This document shows positions 27,464-37,601 of a stretch of DNA of 64,000 nt, one piece after another. The DNA lies in assembly GCF_013255915.1 (NCBI RefSeq), contig NZ_CP053896.1:1550001-1614000 (forward strand), read 5' to 3'. The notes beneath the pieces are model-generated. The model saw only the letters and a list, made by a program, of their open reading frames with translations. It was not told where the DNA came from and did no database searches. The position numbers were made by a program, and so were the translations under genes. The DNA is from Providencia rettgeri (GTDB lineage: Bacteria; Pseudomonadota; Gammaproteobacteria; Enterobacterales; Enterobacteriaceae). The first letter of the stretch is position 1; each line of letters begins with the position of its first letter.

Positions 27464-29068
27464 TTATATTTTGATAGTTACATCAGTTTCGTTATATATT
27501 TTGTAAGAAATCGAATATATATCGGATGGCACTACCGGAATGATAAATCCTACAACATTCATACCGTACAGTGTATCAGCTTTTAAGTTTTTATATTCAT
27601 AGTATTTACCGTTTTTTGTCTTGACTATAAATTTTGTGTCAGGAGTAAATTTATTTACACTATCAAATTCTATTGCTATAGATGTATCCCTTAATAAGGT
27701 GTCTTTTCCTATGTAAATATTACTGATACCGGTGTTTTCACTATCAGGTAATGGAATTTTTTTACCATTAATAATTACAGAGTAATTGTAATTAATAGGG
27801 TATACGTTAACTGAATTTGATAAGTTATAATATTTTCCTGTTGCATTAGGGTCATTATAAAGGTCTATTGAGTCACCTGCTCTTAAAGACTTAGGATAAT
27901 AGAAGTTAGGTATTTTATCTATTTTTTGATTTTCAATTATACTTTTTGATATTTGATATTTTCTTATTTTTTGTTGAGCATTAACTGAGTTGTACGAAAA
28001 GACAATTTGTGAATATGAATAAATAAAGCTAACTAAAGATAATGTACTTATTACTGATAGGGTTGATAGAGATATTATACTTTTATTTTTTGTATTTAGG
28101 ATATGGCTAATAGAGAAAGAGCAAGAAATAATATAAAAAAGATGTGGGCCACTAAGTGCTCTAGTCGGAAATGTTGGCGACACCACCATCGATAACGTAC
28201 TTAACAATCCTAATATAATGAAAAGTAAAGAAAGATAAAAGTTATTGCATTTTTTGTTTTTAATATATGAGGTTAATAGTACTAAGGAAACTAGTATAGG
28301 TATCCATGTTTTACTTAATGCATATGGCAATTTATCAGATAAAAATAACCATATTTTACTCACCAAGCTTAATTCATAAAATTCAGTAGATAAAGCCGCT
28401 CTATTGAGATTACCAGGACTAAAAATTAGCACTGAGAACCCTATAAAAACAAGTAATGTAGATAAAAATAATATTTTATTTTTTTCTTTATAATAAAGAA
28501 ATGAAGAGGTTATTAAGGATGTAAGTAGTACAATCCAAGTAGTATTTTCATTGCTACAGCCTGCAAAGAATGAGACGAGAAGAAGTAAAGTAATGCCTTT
28601 TCTTTCTTTAAAGTATCTTATTAATGCATAAATGAAAGTAACAACAAATAGATTGGTTAAAAGATAGTTAGCAGCGCCAACAATCCAGAAAACAATTTGT
28701 CCAATATTTGGAATTGTAATCCAGTAAATAAAGAATAAAGTTAAAAACTGGAGGTTGAAATATCGATTTGACTTATTGAGGCTATTGCCAATTTTTGTAA
28801 TTAAAAATAAAAGAATAGTTACAATAATTGCAATGGTTGTTGATTTTAGTATTTGAGAATCCGTACTAAGTAGTAAGGTACTAAAATAATCAGAGACAAA
28901 ACGGCCACTCCATGAAAAGTAATGGTTTAAATGAACGGCGATTGAATTCCCTTTGATATAATAAACAAAGTCATCTGACTGCATTGGAGTTAGGTATTCA
29001 ATTATAAAAATAAATATAAAAGGTATTAGTATAATTAAATTACTTAAGTTAAAAATACGATTATTCAT
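27464..29068 (-). CDS. Polytopic membrane protein, GtrC-like serotype glucosyltransferase candidate
   Basis: 534 residues, very AT-rich. About ten hydrophobic helices (1-390) are followed by a soluble C-terminal region of about 140 residues. An acidic MQSDDF lies soon after the first helix, as in GT-C enzymes that take lipid-linked sugars. It overlaps gtrB by 8 bp, the usual place of the variable, strain-specific gtr gene, which transfers the sugar to O-antigen in the periplasm. I do not recognise the exact serotype family. Confidence 0.68.
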   Translation of the reverse strand: MNNRIFNLSNLIILIPFIFIFIIEYLTPMQSDDFVYYIKGNSIAVHLNHYFSWSGRFVSDYFSTLLLSTDSQILKSTTIAIIVTILLFLITKIGNSLNKSNRYFNLQFLTLFFIYWITIPNIGQIVFWIVGAANYLLTNLFVVTFIYALIRYFKERKGITLLLLVSFFAGCSNENTTWIVLLTSLITSSFLYYKEKNKILFLSTLLVFIGFSVLIFSPGNLNRAALSTEFYELSLVSKIWLFLSDKLPYALSKTWIPILVSLVLLTSYIKNKKCNNFYLSLLFIILGLLSTLSMVVSPTFPTRALSGPHLFYIISCSFSISHILNTKNKSIISLSTLSVISTLSLVSFIYSYSQIVFSYNSVNAQQKIRKYQISKSIIENQKIDKIPNFYYPKSLRAGDSIDLYNDPNATGKYYNLSNSVNVYPINYNYSVIINGKKIPLPDSENTGISNIYIGKDTLLRDTSIAIEFDSVNKFTPDTKFIVKTKNGKYYEYKNLKADTLYGMNVVGFIIPVVPSDIYSISYKIYNETDVTIKI

Positions 29069-29999
29069 CAGAATTTTCCATTTTTTTTATGTTTTTCAAT
29101 ATATATTTAGGTCGTTGTTTACTTTCAATATAGATACGCCCGATGTATTCACCTAATACACCAATACCAATAAGCTGTACACCACCTAAAAATAGAATAG
29201 AAACAAGTAAAGAAGGATACCCAGGAACAGGGTTGCCCCAAATTAATTTATCTACCATCATCCAACCACCATAGATAAAAGATACAAGAGCGACAAATAA
29301 ACCAATATAAGTCCAAACGCGTAATGGAAAAGTAGAAAAGCTAGTGACACCTTCTAACGCTAAATTCCATAATTTCCAGCCATTAAATTTACTTTCGCCA
29401 GCAGATCTCTCAGCTCTGTTATATTCAACAACATCAATTTTTCCACCTACCCATGAAAGAATCCCTTTCATAAATAAATTACGCTCAGGTAATAATTTTA
29501 TATATTCGACGCTCTGGCGAGATATTAATCTAAAATCGCCGACATTTTCTTCAATCTCAGGTGAGCTAATCTTATTATGTAGCTTGTAAAACCACTCGGC
29601 TGTTTTGCGTTTTAACCATGTATCGCTAGAACGATCAGCTCTTTTTGCGAGAACAATATCTGCGCCTTGTTGCCATTTTTCTATAAGTAATGGAATCACA
29701 TCGATAGGATCTTGAAGGTCTACATCAATGGGAATTACAGCTTCTCCAGTTGCATGCTCAAGGCCCGCAAATAAAGCGGGTTCCTTACCAAAATTTCGCG
29801 TGAAGTTTAAAGGGAGCACTAAAGGGTCAGCAATAGCTAATGCATTGATAATATTTTCAGTGCTGTCTTTACTTCCATCATTTATGAAGACTATTTCGAT
29901 ATCATATTGATTAAGAATCGGGTGTTCTCTTACTGACTTATAAAATATAGGGATAGCTTCTTCTTCGTTATAAACTGGTACTACTAATGATATTTTCAT
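29061..29999 (-). CDS. gtrB: Bactoprenol glucosyltransferase
   Basis: A 312-residue GT2 enzyme that loads a sugar from UDP-sugar onto undecaprenyl phosphate at the inner membrane. Seen are the N-terminal [24 protein letters not shown] and the metal motif PIDVDLQDP, then two C-terminal helices (about 230-295). It overlaps both gtrA (4 bp) and the gtrC-like gene. Confidence 0.92.
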   Translation of the reverse strand: MKISLVVPVYNEEEAIPIFYKSVREHPILNQYDIEIVFINDGSKDSTENIINALAIADPLVLPLNFTRNFGKEPALFAGLEHATGEAVIPIDVDLQDPIDVIPLLIEKWQQGADIVLAKRADRSSDTWLKRKTAEWFYKLHNKISSPEIEENVGDFRLISRQSVEYIKLLPERNLFMKGILSWVGGKIDVVEYNRAERSAGESKFNGWKLWNLALEGVTSFSTFPLRVWTYIGLFVALVSFIYGGWMMVDKLIWGNPVPGYPSLLVSILFLGGVQLIGIGVLGEYIGRIYIESKQRPKYILKNIKKMENSDE

Positions 30000-30370
30000 T
30001 GTGGAGTATCTCTGAAAACAAAGATTTTGGAGTAAAGGAAACCTAATACGAGGCTAATGGAAGAAAAAATTATTAAGGTTGCGATAGGTGGTAATCGTAG
30101 TTGGTCAGCGGCATAGCCTGTTAGGTAGCTTAGAAGCCCCATAAATAAGGTAAATGATATGTACCGTGTTGCTGTAGCTTTGGCTTTAAAAGTGAATTTT
30201 GCATTAGCAAAAAAGGAAAAACTGACCGCGGCGATAAAGCCTATTAAGTTAGCTATAGCTTGAGAGGTTGAAAGAAATACTGTCAGTAGTCCAAAAATAG
30301 ACCAATGTATAAGAGTGTTTAAAATTCCAACCGAAAAGTATTTAGTAAATAACTTAATCATTTCAATCAT
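29996..30370 (-). CDS. gtrA: Bactoprenol-linked glucose flippase
   Basis: A 124-residue protein with four helices, GtrA family ([20 protein letters not shown]). It flips the lipid-linked sugar to the periplasm. An ATG 9 bases downstream (29996..30361) is an equally good start. First gene of the gtr operon. Confidence 0.9.
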   Translation of the reverse strand: MIEMIKLFTKYFSVGILNTLIHWSIFGLLTVFLSTSQAIANLIGFIAAVSFSFFANAKFTFKAKATATRYISFTLFMGLLSYLTGYAADQLRLPPIATLIIFSSISLVLGFLYSKIFVFRDTPQ

Positions 30371-30457
30371 TCGTATTGAGAAGAGAATAAGTAATTTAGT
30401 ATACCTGAATATACTTATTGATGCAGCATACCAATAAGAAGAGTTTATGTGGAACGC

Positions 30458-30609
30458 TGTGTTAATCTTACTTTTCGAAACGCTATTTTTCTGGGCTCGA
30501 TCAGAAAATTGCCACCAATATATTAGTTGAATTAGGGTTTTTACCTCAAGCGTCAGTGGTGAGTAAGCGGTTAACCGGTAGCGAAGTTTCCTATATCCAC
30601 TCTTGTTGA
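30458..30609 (+). pseudogene. Relic of a DUF927 gene C-terminus
   Basis: Read with one frameshift, the sequence encodes CVNLTFRNAI, then DQKIATNILVELGFLPQA and SVVSKRL. This matches the C-terminus of the DUF927 protein at 42788-43746 (SFRNDIC, TNILVELGFLPNK, SSVTKRL). About 1 bp is lost near 30490. It is a leftover of a second, related integrative element. Confidence 0.75.
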
Positions 30610-30655
30610 ATAATTTCGACCGGTTAAAAAGAAAAAGAGTATTAAATTTATTAAC

Positions 30656-30991
30656 TCAATGAGTAATTGATTTAGAGAACAGCTGGATAATAACAATTCC
30701 CAGCGCAATGCATGCCAGACCAATTAATGCTGGAAAATCAAGTTTCTGTTTATAAACAAAAAATGATAATGCTGAAACAAGAAATATTCCTGCTCCAGCC
30801 CATATCGCATAGGCGATACCAATATTCATACTTTTTACAACTTGGGATAAGCCATAAAAAGAAATGGCATAACCAATAACGACAATAATACTGGGCACCA
30901 ACTTGGTAAACCCATCAGACGCCTTCATCATGGTTGTCGCGGTTGTTTCAGCTATGATAGACACCATTAAGATTGCGTACACTTTCAGCAT
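30656..30991 (-). CDS. SMR-family multidrug efflux protein (EmrE-like)
   Basis: 111 residues and four helices. Glu15 in AETTATT matches the essential Glu14 of EmrE, and GIAYAIWAGAGIF is the family signature. It exports cationic drugs in exchange for protons as a dimer. It lies alone between the DUF927 relic and the next membrane gene. Confidence 0.9.
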   Translation of the reverse strand: MLKVYAILMVSIIAETTATTMMKASDGFTKLVPSIIVVIGYAISFYGLSQVVKSMNIGIAYAIWAGAGIFLVSALSFFVYKQKLDFPALIGLACIALGIVIIQLFSKSITH

Positions 30992-31079
30992 AAAAACCTC
31001 TTTAACTTATTTAGCAAACATTCCAAAATGACAATTCTAAACTATGTTTGAGATAAAAATGTCATCATAGCTATGAAAC

Positions 31080-32384
31080 TCAACGCCTAAGTAAGCGTTT
31101 ATACCAAGGGACAGGAACGGGGTGTACAATAGCCCGCAAAGCACGTGCATAATCCATAATTAATCCTGGGGTCCATGCCATCATCAGCGCACGCCGACGA
31201 ATTTGAGCCGCAATCCATAACTCTGGCATACAAAGTACATTTAAAATCCCGATAAAATCACTTCTCTTTTGCATAGACAAAACACCATCCAACGCAGCTT
31301 CCAAACCATATGCAACACTGCTGGAACAGTTTTGATATGTTAGGTTATAAATAGGATACTGGCGATATTTTTCCCAAAAACTCAATAAAGAAGCATAGTT
31401 ATAAACATTGAAAACAATCTGTCTGTCAGATTCACACCATTCGGATGCTTCAGCTTGATAATTAGGCAAGAAACGCCCCGGAACGTTATTATCAGCGGTT
31501 GCTTTTAGTAGCCTGAAAAATTCTGAAGGAGAGCGATCAATATCTTCTTCAGGGTATAAGCTGATATAGAGGTGCGGATAGAGTTCTAGAGATGCATGCC
31601 CCGTAGAGATTACCCCCTCAGAATCAACAGCCGCAATATAACGATTAATAATTGGCCGTGGTACAGGGCGTTGGTTTGCGGAGCCTTCGGGGGTCCAGAT
31701 ATGAACAGTCAAAATAGTATCTTGTTCAGTTTCTCTATTTAAAGGGGAAGATTGTGGGTTCTCTGTTATTGGTCGCATTGCTCCTTTTTTCTTAAACGAC
31801 ACAGGTAAAGGACGCATTAGTTCAAATATGGATGTTCCTCGTTGAATATGACGGGCTCGAAATGCTAACTTCAGGCATCCAAATCCACTTCCTATCATCA
31901 AAAAGCCGATGAAAAAAGAAATTGTTGCTTGGTGATGGGTAAACAGAAAAAAGGCAAACAGCATTTCAATTACGCCCCATAATAGGATTAATTGCCATCC
32001 AGGAAAACGTACGATCCAAGCTGATGCAACAACAAACAATCCGGTAATAAAAAAAACAAAACCGAACATTGCTGACAATAATACATTGCTATATGTTTGA
32101 TTAATTAAGATAACCAATGCACAGAATAAAAACAAACCACCTTTAAAGAAGAGTATCGTTTTTTGTGTCCCAATTCCACTTGAAGCGACACTTAATGTGA
32201 TCAGACTTTCAAGTAACAATAGAAAACCAAACAAATGTATTGGAAAAAAAAGAATACCATCAATACCATCAATAAAAATAAAGATACCAATAAAACACCA
32301 AAGGAGCCCAATCCCCCAGAGGTAATGTGCTTTTCCTCTGATAAATTCGGCACCGAAAAGTAATAATGCAATTTGTAGCATCAC
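31080..32384 (-). CDS. HdeD-like (DUF308) membrane protein with papain-like C-terminal region
   Basis: 434 residues. The first ~180 form about six helices like HdeD/DUF308. The rest is soluble, starting near LTVHIWTPEGS. It holds STGHASLEL (a His), then a later NCSSSVAYGLEAAL with a Cys. A His-before-Cys order suggests a permuted NlpC/P60-like fold. It lies 24 bp downstream of the MASE1 gene, so the two are probably one unit. Function unknown. Confidence 0.6.
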   Translation of the reverse strand: MMLQIALLLFGAEFIRGKAHYLWGIGLLWCFIGIFIFIDGIDGILFFPIHLFGFLLLLESLITLSVASSGIGTQKTILFFKGGLFLFCALVILINQTYSNVLLSAMFGFVFFITGLFVVASAWIVRFPGWQLILLWGVIEMLFAFFLFTHHQATISFFIGFLMIGSGFGCLKLAFRARHIQRGTSIFELMRPLPVSFKKKGAMRPITENPQSSPLNRETEQDTILTVHIWTPEGSANQRPVPRPIINRYIAAVDSEGVISTGHASLELYPHLYISLYPEEDIDRSPSEFFRLLKATADNNVPGRFLPNYQAEASEWCESDRQIVFNVYNYASLLSFWEKYRQYPIYNLTYQNCSSSVAYGLEAALDGVLSMQKRSDFIGILNVLCMPELWIAAQIRRRALMMAWTPGLIMDYARALRAIVHPVPVPWYKRLLRR

Positions 32385-32408
32385 TTATCCTTTGTTATTA
32401 CATCAATT

Positions 32409-33683
32409 TTAGGATACTTCACCCAAAATAAACCAATTCCCAACAATCATTACTGGCTTGTTATGACTAAAAATAACACTTCCACGATCTTCTATATTCC
32501 ACCAACGACCTTCTTTATCTTTCAAACAAAAGGTTATTATTGGAAGAGTGGTCTGAGCTTGCTCTTGTTCCCAATGTCGAGCGAGTTTTTCTCGGTCGTC
32601 AGGGTGAATAGATTCCATAATTTGCCTTAGATCGGAAAGGGTTATTAAATCAGCCTTCGGATATGAACAATCTGTATTTCCCCATTCTATAGCACCATTA
32701 TCTAGATTAAGTTGATATACTAGGTGCTGCGGTTTATAAGCCCCTTGTGTGTCATCAATTCTATGAGTACTTCGAGCGACAACCCGTAAAAAAACCATTA
32801 ATAATGATATTACGGTCAAATATCCCTGTATTAACCACAGTGATTCATGGCGAAATAGGCCATGAAGGTAAAAAGGTCCTTGCTGATTACGAGTGTAATA
32901 GATTGTAATAGTGGCAAGTATTAATAGTGCGATTGATCCTCCTCTGTTTCCCCATAGCATAGACAGGGTAACAGCAAGCAAAATAGGGATGCAGAGTAGT
33001 GATAATTTAGCAGTATTACGATGCTGATGAAAATAGGAATAGTACATCTCTATCGCAGTATCATTGAATATTAATATTGTGCTAATAATAAGAAGAATAA
33101 AAACAATACTTCCCCAAATTATATTAATTTTGAAAGAAGGCACCACCCTTTTGAAATGGGTATTAATTAGCCCCATAATCACTGTTGTCGCAAATATGTT
33201 GCCAGTAATATCAGCAATAAAACCATCCCAGAAAATATCATTAAGTGATGTATTATCAAACCAATACAAACTGATAGAAAATAAAACTGCATCTGCAAAA
33301 CTGACAATTATTACTGCCGATAGCCATAACAATATTAGTTGCAGATCATCTCCTCTATGAGCATACCTACGGACAATCCAAGCAATGGCAATACAAGAAA
33401 GTACAGCTAGAGCGGCGTATATAAGTGAAAGGGTGATTTGCTCATTATCGAAGCCATTCAGAATCAAGTTTAATACAACGAAGCCAATCAGTAATGGTAA
33501 CCATTGGCGCTTGTGCATACATAAAAAAGCGGTTGTTGCGACACCCGCAGGAAACCAGACAACAGAAATATCTGAATTCTCTGGTGTAAGTATTTCGGAG
33601 ATTTCACCTGTTACGTAATAAAGTAATAGCCATCCTATTATTACGATTAGTGTGGTCTTATTTGATAGCAAGGATGTTTTCAT
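32409..33683 (-). CDS. MASE1 membrane sensor with C-terminal PAS-like domain, no output domain
   Basis: 424 residues. Eight to ten helices (about 8-310) fit MASE1, with WFPAGVATTAFL near residue 43. A PAS-like domain follows (LVYQLNLDNGAIEWG, then a PAS-associated stretch ending GNWFILGE). MASE1 proteins usually continue into GGDEF, EAL or kinase domains, and this one stops after PAS. It may signal through its partner at 31080-32384 or be a truncated sensor. Confidence 0.72.
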   Translation of the reverse strand: MKTSLLSNKTTLIVIIGWLLLYYVTGEISEILTPENSDISVVWFPAGVATTAFLCMHKRQWLPLLIGFVVLNLILNGFDNEQITLSLIYAALAVLSCIAIAWIVRRYAHRGDDLQLILLWLSAVIIVSFADAVLFSISLYWFDNTSLNDIFWDGFIADITGNIFATTVIMGLINTHFKRVVPSFKINIIWGSIVFILLIISTILIFNDTAIEMYYSYFHQHRNTAKLSLLCIPILLAVTLSMLWGNRGGSIALLILATITIYYTRNQQGPFYLHGLFRHESLWLIQGYLTVISLLMVFLRVVARSTHRIDDTQGAYKPQHLVYQLNLDNGAIEWGNTDCSYPKADLITLSDLRQIMESIHPDDREKLARHWEQEQAQTTLPIITFCLKDKEGRWWNIEDRGSVIFSHNKPVMIVGNWFILGEVS

Positions 33684-34044
33684 AGTTTATTTCAGGTTAT
33701 ACATCATAAAGTTATGTTTGGCCTTATCTTAACGCAAAAAGGTCTACATCATTTCTCTTTTCAAAAAATATCAAAATGATATCTTGAGGTATAGCTATTA
33801 TTATATTTTCTCCTGTATTTTTAGGCACTTTTTATTTCTTATTTTAGTATGAGTTCGGCTCTGTAGGTACTTCAATGAACATTACGCTCCCAGTCAAAGC
33901 CAATAGCACCCCAAATCTGAATTTTTTAAAATATAAAACATGGCTTGTTGTTTTCATAGACAGCTATTCGTGAAAGATACCCAACGTCATATAAAGCAAT
34001 ACTCGAGCAATAATGGCAAAAATTGAACGTATTCACCACAATTA
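33684..34044. other. Intergenic stretch holding an integrase relic
   Basis: AT-rich. Apart from the integrase scrap at 33964-34038 I see no gene. The short stretch just after MASE1 should hold that gene's promoter. Confidence 0.5.
33964..34038 (-). pseudogene. Relic of an integrase C-terminus
   Basis: About 75 bases align, at roughly 70 percent by eye, with 46039-46115, the C-terminal coding end of the integrase (shared words GAGCAATAATGGC and TTCACCA). With gaps it reads VNTFNF, AIIARV and GIFH, against VNKVDF, AIIAQV and DIFH. It marks the integrase of an older sister element. Confidence 0.65.
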
Positions 34045-34073
34045 AAAATAGCTAACAAGAGTTAGCTATTTTT
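34045..34073. terminator. Bidirectional terminator
   Basis: AAAATAGCTAAC, loop AAGA, GTTAGCTATTTT: a perfect 12-bp stem with T runs on both strands. It ends the minus-strand outer membrane protein gene. Confidence 0.88.
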
Positions 34074-34107
34074 GAGACATTACCAATGAGATAACACTAT
34101 AAAAATA

Positions 34108-34794
34108 CTAAAATAAGTATCTGACACCAAATATAACTTCTTGAGATTTAAGGTGTGCTTTCATTTGCTCGTCTTGTAAGCCTCGAGCATTAGCAAATCG
34201 GTTCATGCCACTTTCAATTTTACCTAGATCCACATAACGGTAGCCTAAGTCAAAATTGAGTTTATTAATAGGTTCATAGCTGACGCCAGCACCGAGAGAA
34301 TATACCAAGTTTGTATCAGTGTTACTTGCGTATTGACGTGAAACATTTCCTTGCCATCCAGACGATTTAACTTTTGCGATACCAACACCAGCGGTTCCAT
34401 AAATAGAAACTCCCTGATAAATTTCATAATCACGATAAGCATTTAGCATTAATCGTTGGGACTCTGTTTTATGGTGATTCAAGCTGGTCGGGAAAGTTGT
34501 TGATCCACTAGTATACTCTGCTTTTTTATTAAAAGTATATTCCGCTTCTGTACGCCAACCATTACCAAATTGATAGCCAGCAGCTAAAGAGCCATTATAA
34601 AAATCATCTTTATCATCACCAGAGACAAATTGACCAATGCCTGGTCTACTACTGGTGTCCATATTATCTGCTTTTTGCCATACCTTAGAGAGCCGTGCAG
34701 CAGCATAATAGCCTTCATTATTCGTAGAGGCTAAGGCATTTCCACCTGCACTTGCAAATACAGCAATTACTAATAATAAGTGTAATTTAGTCAT
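34108..34794 (-). CDS. Outer membrane beta-barrel protein (Opa/OmpX-like porin family)
   Basis: 228 residues. A signal peptide (about 1-22, ending ALA) is followed by alternating strands (GSLAAGYQFGNGWRTEAEYTF, LSLGAG-type turns) and a C-terminal Phe in VIFGVRYLF, the sign of a BAM substrate. It fits an eight-stranded barrel of the opacity/outer-membrane-protein type. It stands between an integrase relic and an att-like site, as a passenger gene would. Adhesion or serum resistance are guesses. Confidence 0.75.
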   Translation of the reverse strand: MTKLHLLLVIAVFASAGGNALASTNNEGYYAAARLSKVWQKADNMDTSSRPGIGQFVSGDDKDDFYNGSLAAGYQFGNGWRTEAEYTFNKKAEYTSGSTTFPTSLNHHKTESQRLMLNAYRDYEIYQGVSIYGTAGVGIAKVKSSGWQGNVSRQYASNTDTNLVYSLGAGVSYEPINKLNFDLGYRYVDLGKIESGMNRFANARGLQDEQMKAHLKSQEVIFGVRYLF

Positions 34795-35020
34795 GTTATA
34801 ATTTCCTTTGTTTACTATATCGAGGTGGGATTATTGCAGGTCATGGTTATTAGTAAAGGAGGGTTATTTGATTGAAATGTTCAATTTATTTCAACAAGAT
34901 AATATAGATATTACTTGGATTATCGCATTCAGCATGAAATTAGCATTTCATCTTCTAATTAATGCTTCATATTGCTAAGATTTTTATCCTTAAAAGATAT
35001 AAAACTTGCCGTTCTTTTTT

Positions 35021-35045
35021 GCTGGCGGGGTTGAACCCGTGTCCG
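35021..35045 (-). repeat. tmRNA 3'-end-like fragment, probable attachment-site remnant
   Basis: On the minus strand it reads CGGACACGGGTTCAA then CCCCGCCAGC, nearly the 3' end (T-arm) of enterobacterial ssrA. One base of the T-loop is missing and the remaining acceptor end (TCCACCA) is absent, so it is not a working RNA. ssrA 3' ends are common integration sites. The first 8 bases (GCTGGCGG) recur at 47667. Confidence 0.6.
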
Positions 35046-35095
35046 TAATTTTTTAATTGATTGATTATTAAAGGGTATCTTTACTAAGCTTCAAT

Positions 35096-35118
35096 CATGT
35101 GCACTTGGCGTGCACATG
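35096..35118. repeat. Perfect inverted repeat, 9-bp arms
   Basis: CATGTGCAC and GTGCACATG flank five bases. It lies 50 bp from the att-like fragment and may be an integrase arm/excisionase site or a terminator remnant. Confidence 0.45.
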
Positions 35119-35559
35119 GAGGTCATTGTGTAAGTACTTTGGAGGTATTTTACATTCAGTTTATACGGCTTGATTTATAGAGAAAATATTCATAAATTCT
35201 TTTTTTAGCTGAATAGCTATTTCTCTATAATCAATTTCATTATTTTTACTATTCTTATGCAGAGATAAACGTTTATCTCTCATTATATCTGAAAAGTAGA
35301 AATCTATTTTTCTCTAATAATAAGCTCACATAAATATGTTTTTGATGTATCTAAAACTTGGACTGGTTCAACTTCGAGCAATGATGTGCACACTTATACC
35401 TATTCAGGGAATACGGAAACTTAGGTTTAGGAACAGCTTTGGTAGTAACAAACGCCTATATAATGTTGATGGGGCGGTATCAAGTTAGTTAAAACTAATA
35501 ACTACAGAGATACATTATTGTTTGGCTTTCTATTTTTTAATTGTGAAAGCCAAATATTA

Positions 35560-36579
35560 TTACCTCTTTTTCCCTTTTATTTTTAAAATCGTGTATAGAA
35601 CATAATGATAAAATGATGATAAATATTTTTCTTTGTATCTAAAGTGCTTAGACGCATACTTGTGGTGTGTGATATTTTGAGGTGTCATTAAATCTATATC
35701 TTTCCATGGAGATTTTTCTTTGGCGTTTAGGAAGCAACGAACTTCATGATAATACTTAGACCAATTATGCCAAGGTTTAGTCGAACCAATGAAGTGTACA
35801 AAAACAGCATTAGAAATATCGTTGTTTTTCTTATGCTTATATCTATCATTTAAGTTTATTCTATGATTAAAAATATTATCTAATTTTAACCAATCACCAT
35901 GAACAGCGATGTTAATAGCATCTTGGTCATAATATTTGATAACTGGTTGTAATTTCTTATCAGTAAATACTGACATTGATTTTTCAGTTAGCTGCCTATA
36001 ATTCCACTCATCAGGGTTTATCAGCATAACGCCCGAGTTAAAATATCCTTTTTTAATCCCTTCAACGTTAAATAAGTTAGCCATTTCTACCGAATGAGGC
36101 TCACTGATATCCATAACAGCAGCGATAGGCATAGAGGATAAATTTAGTGATTTAAGAATTTGAATACTTCCGGTGCAAACCACATCAGAATCTAAATACA
36201 AAACTTTGTCACATTTCTTATAAAAATAGTCGGCAATAATAAGCCTGAAATAAATAGCATGGGACCATACCTGGTTTGTTGGTAGTTTTTTTAATATATC
36301 CATATTTAACGTATGGAGTGTGACGCTAGTTTTGTACTGCTTACTAATTTGACTAAATAGTTGAATATCTTTATCGCTTAAAAAGTCAGTAAAAACATGA
36401 AAGTGGAAATTTATATCTTTATTATTTAGCAGAACAGAGACAATGGATACTCCTGTGCCGAACAAGAAATTTTTATCGGCACCATATGCAACATTAAATT
36501 TTTTCTTTGATAAATCTTTATTTACATCTTTGTTGGTGAATGACGTTTTTCCCTGTACTGCATTTTCAAAAAAAATCAT
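35560..36579 (-). CDS. Family 8 glycosyltransferase (LPS glucosyl/galactosyltransferase-like)
   Basis: 339 residues. GT8 domain from FNVAYGADKNFLFG, with the metal-binding DxD in VLYLDSDVVC near residue 150 and GYFNSGVMLINPDEW further on; a basic C-terminal tail follows (Glyco_transf_8C type). It resembles WaaO/WaaJ/RfaI-type LPS core enzymes. It is AT-rich and isolated from a waa locus, so it is probably a passenger gene altering surface glycan. Confidence 0.83.
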   Translation of the reverse strand: MIFFENAVQGKTSFTNKDVNKDLSKKKFNVAYGADKNFLFGTGVSIVSVLLNNKDINFHFHVFTDFLSDKDIQLFSQISKQYKTSVTLHTLNMDILKKLPTNQVWSHAIYFRLIIADYFYKKCDKVLYLDSDVVCTGSIQILKSLNLSSMPIAAVMDISEPHSVEMANLFNVEGIKKGYFNSGVMLINPDEWNYRQLTEKSMSVFTDKKLQPVIKYYDQDAINIAVHGDWLKLDNIFNHRINLNDRYKHKKNNDISNAVFVHFIGSTKPWHNWSKYYHEVRCFLNAKEKSPWKDIDLMTPQNITHHKYASKHFRYKEKYLSSFYHYVLYTILKIKGKKR

Positions 36580-36857
36580 TTATGTATCCAATTTATGTTT
36601 AGTTTATCATGAATTATAGCTCTGAAATGAGATGTGTCATAGCCCTTATTATGTGTTTAGATACTGATTTAGCATAGGTTGTCAAGGTTTTTCATGTTTT
36701 TAAATGACATTTAATTAATGGATATAGTACTACATTGGAAAAACTCTAATATGTAGTGGTATAGTTAACAGATGAAAAATTCTAGTTTACGCCAGTATAA
36801 GGAATGATTAGGTCTTAATTAAGATGAAAAGCGCAAAGTTAACTTAACGCATTCCTA

Positions 36858-37601
36858 TCATTCAATATTCTCTTTAATGGTAAAGTAGAATTTCTTTAAT
36901 AGCATATCTCGTATTCGATAGTATTGATAATTTTTGAACATTTTTTTTAGATTGCTTCTATAACGCTCTCTAGCTTTTAATAAAGGAGCTCTACCTTCCT
37001 CCAAGGATGAATTTAGTTTTGATTCATCATCAGAGATAACCAGAGTAGGGATATGCCCATAAATATTCGCACAATTAAAATATCTAAAATACCTCCACAT
37101 ATCAGACTCATATTTGATGGGGCTTTGAATTTTAATGATGTTTTTTGCTGCTTTTACGTTTATAACATATGCATGGGAGCCAATAGCTTGATAGACTTTA
37201 AAAATATTATCATTTAGGTTTTGATTTTTTATGTAACTATCTATTTTAGATAATAAAAATATGTTAGGCTTTCTGATTTTATCAAAAATTTTTATTTGTG
37301 AAATTATATCTTCGATGTTATGAGGTAATATAGCGTCGTCTTCTAGCACTAATGCCTGTTCGATATTCTCATTTGCCATTTTTTTATAAATAGATAAATG
37401 GCTTAGTGCGCACCCAATTTCACCTTTTGTTAGCATGCAATTTGGGTAGTCATGAGTAGCCTTTTTAAGTTCAGTGTCTGATAGATTTTTTCCGTTTACC
37501 GCATTGATGAATTCATATTTTAGTTTAGTTTTATCGAGTTGAGCTTGCATTTTCATTCGACGCTCAGAACTTTCTTTTAGGTTGATAATAAAAACAATCA
37601 C
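36858..37601 (-). CDS. Family 25 glycosyltransferase
   Basis: About 247 residues. GT25 features are VFIINLKESSERR at the N-terminus, KGEIGCALSHLSIYK, and ALVLEDDAIL (acidic metal motif). GT25 proteins usually begin at this INLK strand, so a GTG at 37601 with AGGT upstream is preferred. An ATG at 37658 would add 19 residues. It modifies LPS or another surface glycan with the GT8 gene nearby, though 278 bp separate them. Confidence 0.75.
   Translation of the reverse strand: MIVFIINLKESSERRMKMQAQLDKTKLKYEFINAVNGKNLSDTELKKATHDYPNCMLTKGEIGCALSHLSIYKKMANENIEQALVLEDDAILPHNIEDIISQIKIFDKIRKPNIFLLSKIDSYIKNQNLNDNIFKVYQAIGSHAYVINVKAAKNIIKIQSPIKYESDMWRYFRYFNCANIYGHIPTLVISDDESKLNSSLEEGRAPLLKARERYRSNLKKMFKNYQYYRIRDMLLKKFYFTIKENIE

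Larger units (their letters stand above)
34795..35559. other. Long AT-rich gap with att-like site and palindrome
   Basis: This holds the tmRNA-3'-end-like fragment at 35021-35045 and a perfect palindrome at 35096-35118. Near 35380-35490 a frame reading FRNSFGSNKRLYNVDGAV looks like a scrap of a coding sequence, but I cannot name it. I see no intact gene. Confidence 0.45.

Noticed and set aside
35021-35045. Working tmRNA gene
   Set aside because: Only the last part of the 3' end is present, with a missing loop base; no tag-peptide frame or 5' end nearby.
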